Shown here one piece after another: positions 21,581 through 32,474 of a stretch of 64,000 bases of DNA. This DNA comes from Roridomyces roridus (Eukaryota > Basidiomycota > Agaricomycetes > Agaricales > Mycenaceae). Under the pieces are notes generated by a model. The model worked only from the letters and a program-made list of their open reading frames with translations. It searched no databases and had not been told where the DNA came from. The translations under genes were made by a program, and so were the position numbers. The stretch is from assembly GCA_029378245.1 (NCBI GenBank), contig JARKIF010000005.1:1364001-1428000 (forward strand), in the 5' to 3' direction. Positions within the stretch are counted from its first letter, which is position 1. Each line of letters starts with the position of its first letter.

Positions 21581-24504
21581 CTAGGCACTGGGTTGCTCCG
21601 TTTTCACGGGCTCCGGCTCAGCGTCAGGCTCGCTGGATTCCGTGGCTGACGGATGCATCCCGAGGTCCTGCGAAAAGCCCCCGACGTCGAACGAATTTCC
21701 CGAACCCGAAAAGTCCCCAAACGAAAGAGAAGATTGATGAACCGCCGGTAACGAATCGTCCTGCGGGGCGGACGTGTCCATGTAAGACAACGACCCGTAT
21801 GCATCCGAATTGAAAGCAGAGCCGCCGGTGTCAGGGAAAGGATCGTTCTGCAAAGCAGCAAGCATGCTCGAGGTCGTCGGCGTGTGCGCCATCAGGTGCT
21901 GGGGGCGGACGTCCATCGAGTTGAAGTTCTCCTGCCCCGCCATGGGCGAAAGCGTGAAGAATTGCTGTTGCATCACGGGCTCTACGGAGGCCGCCACCGA
22001 GTTGGTGGACAAAGCGACGCTCCGCAGGACATTAACTGCGATCCAATCGCTAAGAACGCATTCAATACAGTGTTTAAGGATTGACAAACGGTAACGCTCA
22101 CTCCAAGAACAGTTTCATAATCTGGAAGGCTCCAAACGCAGGGTCGCTCCGAATCGTCTGCGGAACATGAGTGTGAAGACAAGAAATGAAAGACAAGCAA
22201 CGCACAAGGTCTCGCATAACTTGGCTCGTAACATAGCCCCAGCGGATTAATACACTTCTGGAGCTCATGGTGCTCCGTTCCTCTGGGCCGCCGTGGCTGG
22301 CGCGACTACTCCCCATCAAGCGCTCGCAGCACTTGTCCGCCCAAGTCATAACCTCCCTCACAGGCTCCGAGCTCTTGGAGAGCCCATCCAGCATTCCCAC
22401 AAATTCAACCTCGAGCAGCTGCACCAGATCCTCGTGCCGGCAGTTGCACACCAGCGCCGACTGGTTCCGCACAGACTCAAAGTCGACCTTGGACCAGGAC
22501 CGCCGCATTTCGGCAAGCTGCTTCTGGTTGGTGAGGACGGTGTTGAGGGCTTGGGTGACTTGATAGATGTCAAGGAACCTCACTGGAACAGGTCAGAAAT
22601 TGGAGTATGACAAATGGCTCGTAAAACTTACAAACAAGATGACCAAAACGTGCTCCAAGCTCGACCTTGGGCTCAACAAACGTGTTCCCGTAGCTCTCAA
22701 GCGCAACGAGGAGGATCTTTTCCATCTTGTTCGCCAGTTGACGCAAGCTGGCCAGGGACGTCGGCGTGATGGGCGACAGCATTTGCGAACGCAAAATCTC
22801 GAGAATTTCCTGAGCACAAATTGATTAGCATGCCGCGGCGAAGAGAAGAGATCTTACATCATAAACAATTGCATCCGCCTTGGCCATCAGACCCGCAATG
22901 GCAGGAGCGTGTACGACCTCTCGGTGATTGCCCCCAAGACTCGACCAGAAAGTGCGGAGATGCATCTCGAATTGATCAAAGCGGAAAGAACGGACGCTTT
23001 CCAGCAGCGAATCAAGATGATCCTGAAACCATCCCCAGACCTCGCGAGCAGCGATTCCGTGCGGGGATGTCGAATTGACACCCACAGCCTCCTCGATTGA
23101 TGGAAAGTGGGGGAATTGACGAACGGATGTCGGCTGCTGAGAGGGAAGGAAGGGCACTCCGTTGCCCGCCGGCGGAGAATGCGACTGCACTCCGAGACCA
23201 CCGTCTTGCGTGGGATGCCTGCGAATCGACGCGTGTGGAGGGAACGACCCTGGCCGTTGTGCAGCCTGAGCCTGAGCCAATGCAAGAGCGGCAGTGGGTG
23301 TTTTGTCGCTCAGGTCCTGGGTAAAGATGGCTCCCTTCACATCAGCCCCGAGTGTCAATGAGTTGCGCTTCGAGTTGGCGGCGGAATTATGGCCCTCGGA
23401 ATCTTCATCTTCGTCCTCATCGGACCCATCCACGCGGGTGTTTTCGGTATGCTCGCTCGCTGCGCGGTTGGCTGCATTGACCGACGCCTGGCCCGCGTTA
23501 TTATTGGATTTGTGGATGTAGTCCTGAAGCCACTCGGCCTCGGCGGACGTCGCGGGACGTATTCCGCAATCTGTCCATCACATCAAGAAATCGGGCAATG
23601 AATCAGAAACAAGAGAACTCACAGTGGTATTTGCTATTGCCTCTGACCCCAAGTCGCCGAGTTTTGATAGTGGGAAAGCACAGCCTGATGGCCTTTCCCA
23701 GGGTCGCGGTGTTGATGTGAGGAATACCATACTGGTCGCATACCCTGCGGTAGGAGAAGTAGAGCCCTTGGCGGGGGACATTGCCGTCAGGGTACGGAGC
23801 GTAGTTTGCCGTGAGCCTGTGGAATTCTCGTCAGTCATAGGGGGGCGAAATCAAGAGGCAGCACACGCACCAGGCCTGAACGAATATCTGTTTTGCCCGA
23901 TCGGATGCGCTTGTGGTCGTGGCGGCACGTACATTTGCCGCCAACTTCTCGAGCGCGTGGTCGGGATTGATGGTCATCCGACCAAATGCTCCCGCAGCAT
24001 GCATGGCCTCGGGGTTCGGAGCCATCGTCTGAGGAGGGGCGGCATACATGTTGTGGTAATCAGGAGCATTTCCGAGGAACATCGAGATGTCGTCAGTCTC
24101 GCTCGAGGACGAGTGGACAGAGTCGGTGTCTCGTGGGTAGGGCGACGCGGCTGCACGGGCTCGAATGTGGCTCGGGCGTAGATGGTTTTTGAGTGCGGGG
24201 TTTGTCACGTTGTGGTTTGGCGGGGACTGGGATAATGAGCTGGGATGTAAAAGACAAGGAAGGAGATGCGTACATGATCGCTGAGGGACCCATTGTGATG
24301 ACCGAGCTGATACGAGACGCGGTACAGGTCCTCCTGGGTGGGCCCCATGCCGGACTGCTGGAGGCCACGCAGGCCACTGGACGACTGGGGGCGGGAATTG
24401 GACGAGTGGGTCGAAGAGGAGCTAACCGAGTTTGAGCGAGAGTGGGAGGACGGCATCCCAAAATCGAGAGGCATATTATTCGACATCTGGAGGGCCATGG
24501 TCAT
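21581..24504 (-). CDS. RFX-family winged-helix transcription factor
   Basis: Read from ATG 24504 (MTMALQMSNNMPLDFGMPSS) to TAG 21581 over at least eight exons. The RFX DNA-binding domain is split by introns: RAKQIFVQAW, LTANYAPYPDGNVPRQGLYF, SYRRVCDQYGIPHINTATLG, KAIRLCFPTIKTRRLGVRGN and SKYHYCGIRPA, which contains the R-x-L-G-x-R-G-N-S-K-Y-H-Y signature. After it come an acidic Ser-rich linker, a helical dimerisation/regulatory region (about 22100-23050, with VRSFRFDQFEMHLRTFWSSL) and an acidic Gly/Ser-rich tail with possible activation function. Fungal relatives are S. pombe Sak1 and S. cerevisiae Rfx1/Crt1, which act in cAMP-linked and DNA-damage-linked control. The second role fits the neighbouring chromosome genes only by coincidence. 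Confidence 0.93.
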
Positions 24505-24788
24505 GTTAAAGAATGTGTGCTGGACTCAAAGGTGGGCCGGCCACGATGAATAAAACGGAGGATAAGGTAAGGTGGCGGCGGAGGCGGGGGGTTGTTCCAG
24601 CGCAGAGCAAGTCAACAACGCTGGGCCGAAGGAATAAGTATAGGAAGTACGAGATCTTGGAAATGTCTTGGGGTTGCCCTGGGGATGTGGTGGTAGTCAA
24701 GCTCTTGGACTTAAGTAGCCCTCGTTCTCACACACGTCAAAAACTCTTTCATCTTCTCAAACTCCCTCCGGCCGTTCGCCCGCCCCTA

Positions 24789-25109
24789 TTAGCCTGCCAT
24801 TTTCAAATGGTATACATTTTGGATGTTCCGGAGAGGAGTGACTAGATCGTAGCAATATTTCCTTCTGGAGAAGCACGGAAAAAAATTCAACAAGTCGACG
24901 TCGCAAGTGCTCGTTCCTCGACCTCGGATCGCCTTGTAATGTTGCTGGCAATTATCCTCGGGAGAGGCACCGCTTGGTGAGACGTCGGTAACCGATGGCG
25001 TCAAGCCCGTTGCTACCACTGTTTTTGGATTGACATCTGCAATCGAAGCTGTGGCCGAGACTGGGAAAAAGCTTGGAACGCTATAACCGCGAATCTTCAT
25101 TGAAAACAA
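24789..25109 (-). CDS. Hypothetical ORF, doubtful
   Basis: Single open frame of 106 residues. The second in-frame methionine would give an N-terminus with a mildly hydrophobic stretch (SVPSFFPVSATASIADV), and there are several cysteines in the second half, so a small secreted protein is conceivable. No recognised domain, no clear splice-supported extension, and it partly overlaps the duplicated tail sequence. Probably chance. Confidence 0.15.
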   Translation of the reverse strand: MFSMKIRGYSVPSFFPVSATASIADVNPKTVVATGLTPSVTDVSPSGASPEDNCQQHYKAIRGRGTSTCDVDLLNFFPCFSRRKYCYDLVTPLRNIQNVYHLKMAG

Positions 25110-25205
25110 CCAATATCGAAAACCTTACACACACTGTAGTACATTCCTAAGATCCATCACCGGGATGGACGCCTGTTGGGGTTCACCCTCCGCTGTCAAA
25201 CTCAA
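25085..25205 (-). repeat. Relic copy of the 3' end of the 27.5-28.6 kb membrane-protein gene
   Basis: This stretch aligns with 27491-27606 in the same orientation. A 36-bp block (gatccatcaccgggatggac and what follows, at about 25150-25187 and 27545-27581) is identical, flanked by weaker similarity on both sides (caatatcgaaaacct, then tcaaactc and ccaatgag). In the intact copy the block encodes the last residues MVNPNRRPSR and the stop of the membrane protein. The rest of that gene is not present here. Confidence 0.75.
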
Positions 25206-25372
25206 TGACTCTCAATGACTCCAATGAGCAAGCTAAGCGGCAGTCGGCAAACAGTCGAGGCGGCCATGGGCAGCAGAGCAAGGAAACACGGAGGATGGCA
25301 AAACGAGGCACTCGCGCCGCGGGCGAAACAGAAAACGGGTGACGCTCGATTGAGGCACCAGAAGATGCGAAG

Positions 25373-25422
25373 GAGCGATAAGCAGTCAGCTGTAAGAGAG
25401 CGATAAGCAGTCAGCTGTAAGA
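25373..25422. repeat. Perfect 25-bp tandem duplication
   Basis: Two identical head-to-tail 25-bp copies (25373-25397 and 25398-25422), each starting gagcgataagcagtcagctg. It lies outside recognised genes, about 200 bp downstream of the caspase-like gene. It looks like a recent slippage or repair duplication. Confidence 0.9.
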
Positions 25423-25618
25423 ATAAGAGCGAAGCCTAGGTCCCGCGCGAGGAATGGCCGTCGAGGTGGCCAAGTCATGCCAACTGTGCTCTGAGAAAAG
25501 TCGACCTTCCCGATGTGCCTGACCCACCAGAGGAGCAAATCCGAGTAAAATATCCAGAGTTTTGCAGATTGAACATGTATAGTGGACGAACCTAGATAGG
25601 AAAATAATGATACAGTCA

Positions 25619-27292
25619 CTACAGTGCAAAAAGCGATTGTATGTACATGTCATTTGAGCATGCATTTGCTCGTTGGAGGATCTGCTCGAGGACGGATACC
25701 GGCGCACCACTGTCGGACCACCGCGAAAACAGCCACTGTGAGGCTTTCTTGTACGGTCTTCGCATATGATTTATCACGACATCATTGTCGGGCATTAGCT
25801 CCACGCCCCAGTCAAAACTCCCCCATTTGACCCCCTGGCACGCCGGGGGCTCAGAGCACCCTTCTCGGACTTCTCGGCATGGTAGGCCTGGACCCGCGAT
25901 TCCTGCGCCGTCCGCGAGGTCTTGCGCCAGTTGGTCCGCGACGGTACGCGCTTGTAATGACCGAAACAAGCCGACTTTCTCTCTGTCATTGAGATTTCCC
26001 ATCCTAAATTCATCCACAAAAGCACCCAGGCAGATTTGGCTCGCCGTTATGAGCTCTGTGGGGCGTACCCTCTGCACCCACAAGTCAGTGAGTGAATCCA
26101 GAAGCAGCATCTGAGATGGATTAAGGGCTTGGCTATCCATGTCATGCGCCGCCACTTCCTCCTCCACCGTCTCTGTCTCCTCTTCCTCCCCGTCTGTGCC
26201 AAGAGAGGCAAACACAGGCTTTCCCTGTGAGATGAGATCGCTTTCGTGCTCAGAGGGGTTGGCGGCGACACGCGGGAGATGATCGAGCTGCTCGAGGACT
26301 GGCCAGGCGGAGTCAAGCCCAAGTAGGCTCCATGGGCCGTCCCACTGGCAGTTGGACGGATCCAAGGTAGGCCGGAAGCTGTGCCTCTCTTGTTGAGCAT
26401 TGAAGAGGGCTTCAGCTAGCAATGCGAATGCGAGTGGGAAAGCGCCGGCTGAAAGCTGACGCCGCACATCGAGCAGTGGGAACCGCTCGAGCTGCCCTGG
26501 GTGGGTGAGGATATTGAGGTCCGACGGATGTGTCTCCGGGGAGAGATACGGAAGATGAGGCTGGCGGAGTTCTGGATGTAGCGTCAATCGGTATTCGTTG
26601 GCGCCCAGCTCTAATAGGGCAGCTACGAATGGTGAACCCCATGAGCGACCAGAGCGTGACGGTGTCAAGCCAATCGATTCCCCGTCTTCAGCGGCCGAAA
26701 GGAGCCGCCAAACTCCCTCCTTCTTCCATATGCCTGAGAAACAAGCCCCTGACAAAATAGTGACCTTAGCTTTGCAGTCTTGAAGACGCTTAGCGACGTC
26801 GTCACGGTCGAGCCAGACGGGCGAGCCTAGACCTCCTCCGCACTCCACTTTCTTCCCTGAACCAGGCCCTTTCAGGTCTTGTCCGTGCCCGAAGAGTATT
26901 ATCAGGAGATGGTCTTCCGAGCTCGCTTTTCCGGCGTATTCTGCCACCCAGCTCAACATCCCGCGTTCGAGTTCACGACCTGTCTGCTCTTTTCTGTACC
27001 AGGGGAATGAGCCCGTCGGGTCGCGAGGGAGGGAGAACTCGAGGCGGGGCGAATGGCGGGGGCCATGCAGAATAACGTTGCTGGACTGGGGCATCTTATC
27101 GCGGAGGTCCCAGAGCGCCTCGCGAAGGTTCAGTTGAGTCAACCATACTCCTTGGTCGACCGCGTATGGGTGGAGGATGTGATGCATGGCAACAAAATCC
27201 GAGATGAAGAATAGGTTTCCTTTTATGTGAATGGCGGGTCCTGGCGGGGTACCAAGGAGGGCGCAAACGTAGAGACGACCATTCAAAGACAT
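25619..27292 (-). CDS. Single-exon caspase-like (clan CD) peptidase-domain protein
   Basis: One uninterrupted 557-residue frame from ATG 27292 to TAG 25619, unusual among intron-rich neighbours. The first 240 residues have the pattern of a clan CD cysteine peptidase: strand then histidine in EDHLLIILFGHGQD (His about 136), strand then cysteine in KAKVTILSGACFSGIW (Cys about 184), then SWGSPFVAALLELG, as in caspase/legumain-type folds. The usual metacaspase blocks around the dyad are not recognisable. The C-terminal 300 residues are helical, with an acidic patch EEEETETVEEEVAAHD, and no known domain. Clan CD proteins act in cell death, immunity or maturation; a role here is unknown. It sits between two copies of a neighbouring gene's tail. 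An inactive structural relative is possible. Confidence 0.65.
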   Translation of the reverse strand: MSLNGRLYVCALLGTPPGPAIHIKGNLFFISDFVAMHHILHPYAVDQGVWLTQLNLREALWDLRDKMPQSSNVILHGPRHSPRLEFSLPRDPTGSFPWYRKEQTGRELERGMLSWVAEYAGKASSEDHLLIILFGHGQDLKGPGSGKKVECGGGLGSPVWLDRDDVAKRLQDCKAKVTILSGACFSGIWKKEGVWRLLSAAEDGESIGLTPSRSGRSWGSPFVAALLELGANEYRLTLHPELRQPHLPYLSPETHPSDLNILTHPGQLERFPLLDVRRQLSAGAFPLAFALLAEALFNAQQERHSFRPTLDPSNCQWDGPWSLLGLDSAWPVLEQLDHLPRVAANPSEHESDLISQGKPVFASLGTDGEEEETETVEEEVAAHDMDSQALNPSQMLLLDSLTDLWVQRVRPTELITASQICLGAFVDEFRMGNLNDREKVGLFRSLQARTVADQLAQDLADGAGIAGPGLPCREVREGCSEPPACQGVKWGSFDWGVELMPDNDVVINHMRRPYKKASQWLFSRWSDSGAPVSVLEQILQRANACSNDMYIQSLFAL

Positions 27293-27490
27293 GGTGGAGG
27301 GAAAGGAGGTTGTTCGCTTAAATCAATAATAGCAATCAACAAAGGTATACAATCAGTGCGCCTGTTGTAACAACTTGAACCTGAACAAGCCGAGCCAAGT
27401 CGACGCCGGATTCACGAACGTGAAAACGTTCAGATATAAGAAAAACATCAATTGTATAAACCGACTCGGAGAAAGAACTCGAGATGCTAA

Positions 27491-27606
27491 CCACGAATCT
27501 TTGATGATTTAAAACCCAACAATATCGAAAACCTCAATACAAAGATCCATCACCGGGATGGACGCCTGTTGGGGTTCACCATCCCTCCGTTATCAAACTC
27601 GTTAGA
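27491..27606 (-). repeat. Source copy of duplicated gene tail
   Basis: 3' end and downstream flank of the MARVEL-like gene, repeated at 25085-25205 on the other side of the caspase-like gene. Best-conserved part 27545-27581. Confidence 0.75.
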
Positions 27607-28644
27607 GCCAATGAGTGACGACTGCCCAGAGTCACCACCAGCGTGGCGCGCTTGCCTGTCCGTCACAGGTGGCTTGGGGTACGCCCGTCGACTCGAAGAG
27701 TTGTTGGGTCTGTGTCTAGATGGTGTGCTGCGCGTGCGCTTCTCCGTCATGACAGTCGGCAGAATATTGGGTTTGTTGCTAGTATTCCGACGACTCGGCT
27801 TGGTCTGGCTGTAGTCCTTCAAGATCCCAGCCGTGAGTGGGCCGTACCACATGTGGTAGTCCCCGTTGAGATGCCGCCGCGTAGCGAGCGTCAGTAGGGT
27901 GATGAATGCGAGGACAACTGGTCATGGTCAAAAATAATCAAGGCTTAGCAAATTTCCGCGCACCCAGCGTGGCATTGATCAGTGAGAAGGCCATGAGAAC
28001 ACGGTACATGGCGTGATATTGTTCCGTTTGGACTGGAGTACGCGTCAAGGACCAGCAGCGGATGCAGAAAGCAGCGTACAGTCAGAAGAGGATTCATCTA
28101 GGGCGTCGGTCGAGGACTCGGAAGCAAAGCATTCGACATCTGCAGATTGAGAATCGGACGTGGCAAGGAATACTCCCAGAGCTAAACCATAGTCAGCAAA
28201 TGGACCGGAGAACACGTAACCGACGGACCGAGCCAGAGAACTCCCAAAAGACCCAGGGAGGCGAGCTCGATTCTCAGGGAGATGGGGTTCCGCTCTTTCA
28301 AGAACAGGCTGAATCCCAGGCTAGCAAAGATGTTGGTTACGCAGGGAAAAGAGTAGTTGGAGGCCACATTACAGGCATCCAATGACCAAAAGTCCGACAC
28401 AGCAGACAAACAGAGCGAACGGCACGAAACGGGCTACATTGGGTTTAGCTTGGAAAACCAAAAAAATTCTGAACGCACTGAGGTCCGATGCCGCCAGAAC
28501 ACTTTCAAAATGGCCCGCCATGGCCAGACAAATCACGGTAGCGATAAAAACCGAACCTTTGGAGCAGTGAGATCAGCTCTCGAGTGGAGCGCGCGCGGAC
28601 AGACCATATAGACAGGTTCGGAGGATGGTGAATAAGGAGGGCAT
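27550..28644 (-). CDS. Four-helix MARVEL-like integral membrane protein
   Basis: Read on the minus strand with about six introns, stop TGA at 27550. Helices in order: FIATVICLAMAGHFESVL, FVPFALFVCCVGLLVIG, IELASLGLLGVLWLALGVFL and FSLINATLVVLAFITLLTLA. The second is preceded by ASDLTR. An acidic loop (SADVECFASESS) lies between helices 3 and 4. The basic cytoplasmic tail (TEKRTRSTPSRHRPNNSSSR) ends VNPNRRPSR. This is the layout of fungal MARVEL-type proteins, which sit in plasma or vesicle membranes and are mostly uncharacterised. The joins DLT-RFVP, WLA-LGVF and TLV-VLAF are each fixed by short GT-AG introns. The 5' end is uncertain: ATG 28644 (MPSLFTILRT) is the best candidate but its link to helix 1 is not resolved. 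Confidence 0.65.
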
Positions 28645-28972
28645 TGTCGGAGTGAGTGGAGGTGGGTGTCGCGAGGTAAACGCAGGTCAGGTAGATAAGT
28701 GTAGGCCGGGCCAAGGACACGAGGCAAACATGAACTAGGTGTCGTGATTTTTTTCGTGAGTGCCTGCCGATAGCTGCGCGGAGCACACCGTCAAACTAGA
28801 GTATAAGGACAGTGTTAGCAAAGAGAGTGGTAGGAGACAAGGAGCGTTGGCTTGCCAGAAATTGGTCGTTGAAGAGCAACGTCCAATTGGTCTTCACCGC
28901 CACCTGCCAATAAAATGTTGCCGCGGGCATGCAGATCAATTTCAAATCTCATTGCGATAGCTACACATTCAT

Positions 28973-31632
28973 TCATACATTCTCCCGTAGCTTTCTACCT
29001 ATCTCACTATACAGCGGCAGACACTCAGGGTTCGACAAAGTCGACAGGTTCACTATCGAGAGCGGAGCACCATTGACGATCTGCAAGAGATCAGCAAAGT
29101 CGAATCCAATTTTATAACTGCCACACCTTCTTGACCAGCACTTCAACGCGTTTTCCATTGAGCGTGTACGGGATGTCAGTGACTTGCATTACCTGATCGA
29201 TCAAGTTAGCCGCGAAGTAGCGTGCCTTGTGGTAACTTACCACGGCAGGAACATGGCGAGGACTGCGCTGCACCCGTATCTCCTCCTTGATTCGGCGTTC
29301 CAGCTCGGGCGACAAGCGTGCGTTATCAGGAAGCTTGACGAACAGCACCACTCGCTCGTCCGACCCGCCTATACTTTGCCCGACTGCCAGGCAGTCGACA
29401 AGTTGCCCGGTTGCACAGAACGCCGAGTCGATCACATCGTAAAGCTCGGCAGAGCCGAATCGAACTCGGGGAGAGTGAGCATATGACCTCGGAGAAGACA
29501 AGATAGGTACCTCCACCAGGGTTCCTGCAATTCAAAAGGTGGTCAGCAGACCGCAGCGGAGATGAGAAGTAACACACAGTACACCGTCTGACCGGCCCAG
29601 CATGATCAGCCCTCCACCATTGCCAGACCGCGAACGTGTGACGATGATATGGTCCCCATGGTCTTGAATTGTATGAGAAACGACGGGAAAGCACGTTCAA
29701 AACTCACACCAGACGCCCTCGTATTCGGAGAAATACGTATCGTGGTATCTTTGTTTCGCAGCGGCAACTTCCTCGTCCGTTCCAAATCCGGGCAAAGGCC
29801 AAAACCCAACAGGCATGCACGGGAAGGGACGCAGACACACCAGCTCGCCTGGCTCGTCCAGCGGGCTCAAGGTCCCCGTCTCGCTGTAGCTCTCGACGGC
29901 GAGACCAAGCATACGGCACTGGATCTCCCCGGCGTAGACCGGCAGTGCGGAGTTCATACCTGCAAATAGAGAGCATATATCGGTGCCACCTGCAAGTATT
30001 GAATGCAGAGAAATGAAAATGCAGGAATAGCTACCGGTAATGGAGCCGAGCAGAACATTGGGGTGTATATGTTCATACACGTAGCGGAACAGGGCCGCTG
30101 ATAAAGGAGATCCAGTCGAATATATGTGGCGAAGGGAAGAGAGCGAATGATGGGACCTGGGTTGGTAGACTTTCTTTAGGAAGATTAAAATACGCCACTA
30201 CCAAGTTGAGAAGTTGTACCGCAAGTTGCTCGATATACTTTGCGCTGGTTCCAAAGATAGAAATTTTGAGTTCATCTGTAAGCGCCCACAAAAAGGCCGG
30301 GTCGCGTAGAGGACTGCCGTCGTACAGAACCAGCGTACAGCCCACACTCAACCCTGCGAGCAGGAAATTGTACATCATCCATCCCCTGCCTTCGGTTAGT
30401 CGAGTCGGTCAACAGATACCAGGACTCACGGCATTGTATAGTAGAAAAATACATCAGTGGGTTGAAGGTGACCGCATATTGCAAGTTCCTTTTTGGCTTG
30501 TAATAGCATCCCTCCCGCGCGGTGGACGATGGCTCTGGAACCGTTGAGCGGCGGGACTTGAAATTTCATTTGACTTACTTGGGCCGACCTTTCGATAGGT
30601 TAGCAAATGGTCAAGCAATAAAACGTCGGCTCACCCGTTGACCCTGAAGAAAACAAAATCCAAAGAGGATAGTTGAAGGAGGCGCGATACCACTCGATTT
30701 CGCCGGAAGCATCCCGTCCCAATTTCGCGGCGTCTCCCTGCAGAATGAAATCTTGCCAACTGACCCAGCCTTCCCGCCAAGCGGAGCGCTCTTCGGGGTA
30801 AGAGTCGAGATGCATTATCACCACCTTGGGTTTACTCTTGAGGCCGGATAACAGAGTTGAAAATTTCCCCAAGTTGTCATGCACTTTGGCATTGTACACA
30901 ACCGCGTCGACGGCGAAGATGATGGCACATTGGACCTGCTCAAATCTGTGGGAGTTGGAGAATCTCTGTACAGTTCAAACTGCTAACCGTTCCAAAACTC
31001 CTTGACCAGCGGAGCCAATGACCCAGATGGCTCCAATAGCAGTGGTGGCGAGACACAGCGCCGCGGTTTCAATAGTATTTGAGGAGTATGCACCGACCCT
31101 ATCCCCCGGTTTCACGCCGTTGGCAAGGAGCGCCGAAACGAGCCGAGCAACTAGGCAGATGAAGCAACAAGTGTCAACTATAGGGGAGACACGATACCGA
31201 GGTCATACAATTGGGAATAGGTAAAGCGCCGGAATTGCAGAGTGGGGTTAAGAGATGTTGGCTCCGCTTTCAGAAGCGATTGAGCGACGGCCGCAGCGGA
31301 GAAACGAGAACAACAGACTGGCTTCAATCAATGCGAGTTTTTGATCTCGACGCTGCAGCATATTCTCGGCCCAGTTGAGGCGTGCCTCGGAGAACCAATC
31401 TGGATTGTGTTCGATGCCGATGGACACGTCGCATACGTGGGTTCCCTTGTCGCCGATGATGTTCGTTTCGTCCCAAATCTCGGACCAAAACTCCGCTGGA
31501 TACGCAGTGGACCAGCGATAGAGAGATTCATAGTCTGTTAGATTCAGGCCAGTACTTGGCATTGACGCGGTCCTTGAACTTCCAGGTGGCCGAGGACAAG
31601 ACATCTTGCGGAGTATAGAGCTCATCTCCCAT
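28973..31632 (-). CDS. AACS: Acetoacetyl-CoA synthetase
   Basis: Minus-strand gene with more than ten short introns, from ATG 31632 (MGDELYTPQDVLSSATWKFK) to the stop at 28973. ANL-superfamily adenylate-forming enzyme: TDYESLYRWSTAYPAEFWSE, HNPDWFSEARLNWAENMLQR, VARLVSALLANGVKPGDRVG, AAACLATTAIGAIWV, the nucleotide-binding WILFSSGSTG, GELVCLRPFPCMPVGFWPLP, RFGSAELYDVIDSAF and IPYTLNGKRVEVLVKKVW, ending SEIGRKLRENV. The enzyme activates acetoacetate with ATP and CoA in the cytosol, feeding sterol and lipid synthesis or leucine/ketone catabolism. Between RVNAKY and GLNLTDYESL one base too many (near 31551) breaks the frame; an in-frame ATG at about 31565 could serve instead. Divergent from a small orphan gene about 200 bp away. 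Confidence 0.88.
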
Positions 31633-31833
31633 GGCGTTATTGCCAAGCGAGGGATCACGTAATAACCGGCGGCTACCCAGTTTAGATTTGACGAGTCAGT
31701 CAGATCATACGCACGTTCATGCAGCGGTACAATCGTTTATTCATAAGGCCGTGTCCTTTCTCTCTCTCTACCACAACCAGCTCCATGAACATCTCACACC
31801 TTCTCCCTCAACACACTGCCGAGGCCAAGGCTC

Positions 31834-32474
31834 ATGAGCACGTAACGTAGGCGTCCGACGCGCACCTCCTCCTCCTCGTCCCTCATCGACAACTTGCAGT
31901 GAGAACGACATCGGCTGGGATACTACTGCCACCATCGACGAGACCGTTCTTGCCCTGTGTTCTTCCTATCGCAGCTTCGAGGTGAGCATGCCCCGCACCT
32001 GTGCGGCCGCAGTGGGCAATGCTCACGCGTTTCGTGCAGCGTTATCTTTCGGACGAACACCTCTACATCATACCTCGCTCGCGCAATCAACTTGAGAGCA
32101 TCCTGTGCGTTCTTCCCAACCTTTCTTCACCCATTCATTCATCTTTTTTTCCAGACGCCGCTATAGCACGGACGCGATTCACAATGCTATCGCCAAGAGG
32201 TAGACCTCAAACGACTGTGCCACTGCCCCGACTAATCCTGAAACAGCCGCAATACCCTAGAGGCTGGTGGATACTCACGCGTGAGCACCTTCAATTGCCG
32301 CGCCATGTTGGACAAACTAACGCGTCTTTTTTTCAGGTTTGCCACCTTGCCACGATATCCATTCGACAGGTTTTGGAGACAGGGGATAACGTGGCTTATC
32401 TTTTGGCCCTCCACGCGCCCAACGATGTGAACCCACACAAAGAAGAACCGACGCGTGAAATGATGACCCCTTGA
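31834..32474 (+). CDS. Small orphan protein, spliced
   Basis: Not recognised. Five introns with good GT-AG sites join into one frame: MSTENDIGWDTTATIDETVL, ALCSSYRSFERYLSDEHLYI, IPRSRNQLESILRRYSTDAI, HNAIAKSRNTLEAGGYSRVC, HLATISIRQVLETGDNVAYL and then LALHAPNDVNPHKEEP, stop TGA 32472-32474; about 123 residues. The continuity across five joins is the main evidence that it is real. It is mostly helical, has no signal peptide and no membrane helix. It shares a short divergent promoter with AACS, which does not by itself imply function. Confidence 0.55.

Larger units (their letters stand above)
24505..25618. other. 1.1-kb gene-poor interval with decayed repeat
   Basis: Between the RFX gene start and the caspase-like gene end. 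It holds the promoter of the RFX gene, a weak minus-strand ORF (24789-25109), a relic copy of the 3' end of the neighbouring membrane-protein gene (about 25085-25205) and a perfect 25-bp tandem duplication (25373-25422). Base composition is more AT-rich than in the genes. Confidence 0.6.

Noticed and set aside
23624..24181. 185-codon plus-strand ORF across the RFX gene
   Set aside because: It is antisense to the RFX DNA-binding exons, which are strongly conserved on the other strand.
24789..25109. Small secreted cysteine-containing protein
   Set aside because: Weak hydrophobic start, no convincing splice extension and overlap with a gene relic; too little evidence to claim an effector.
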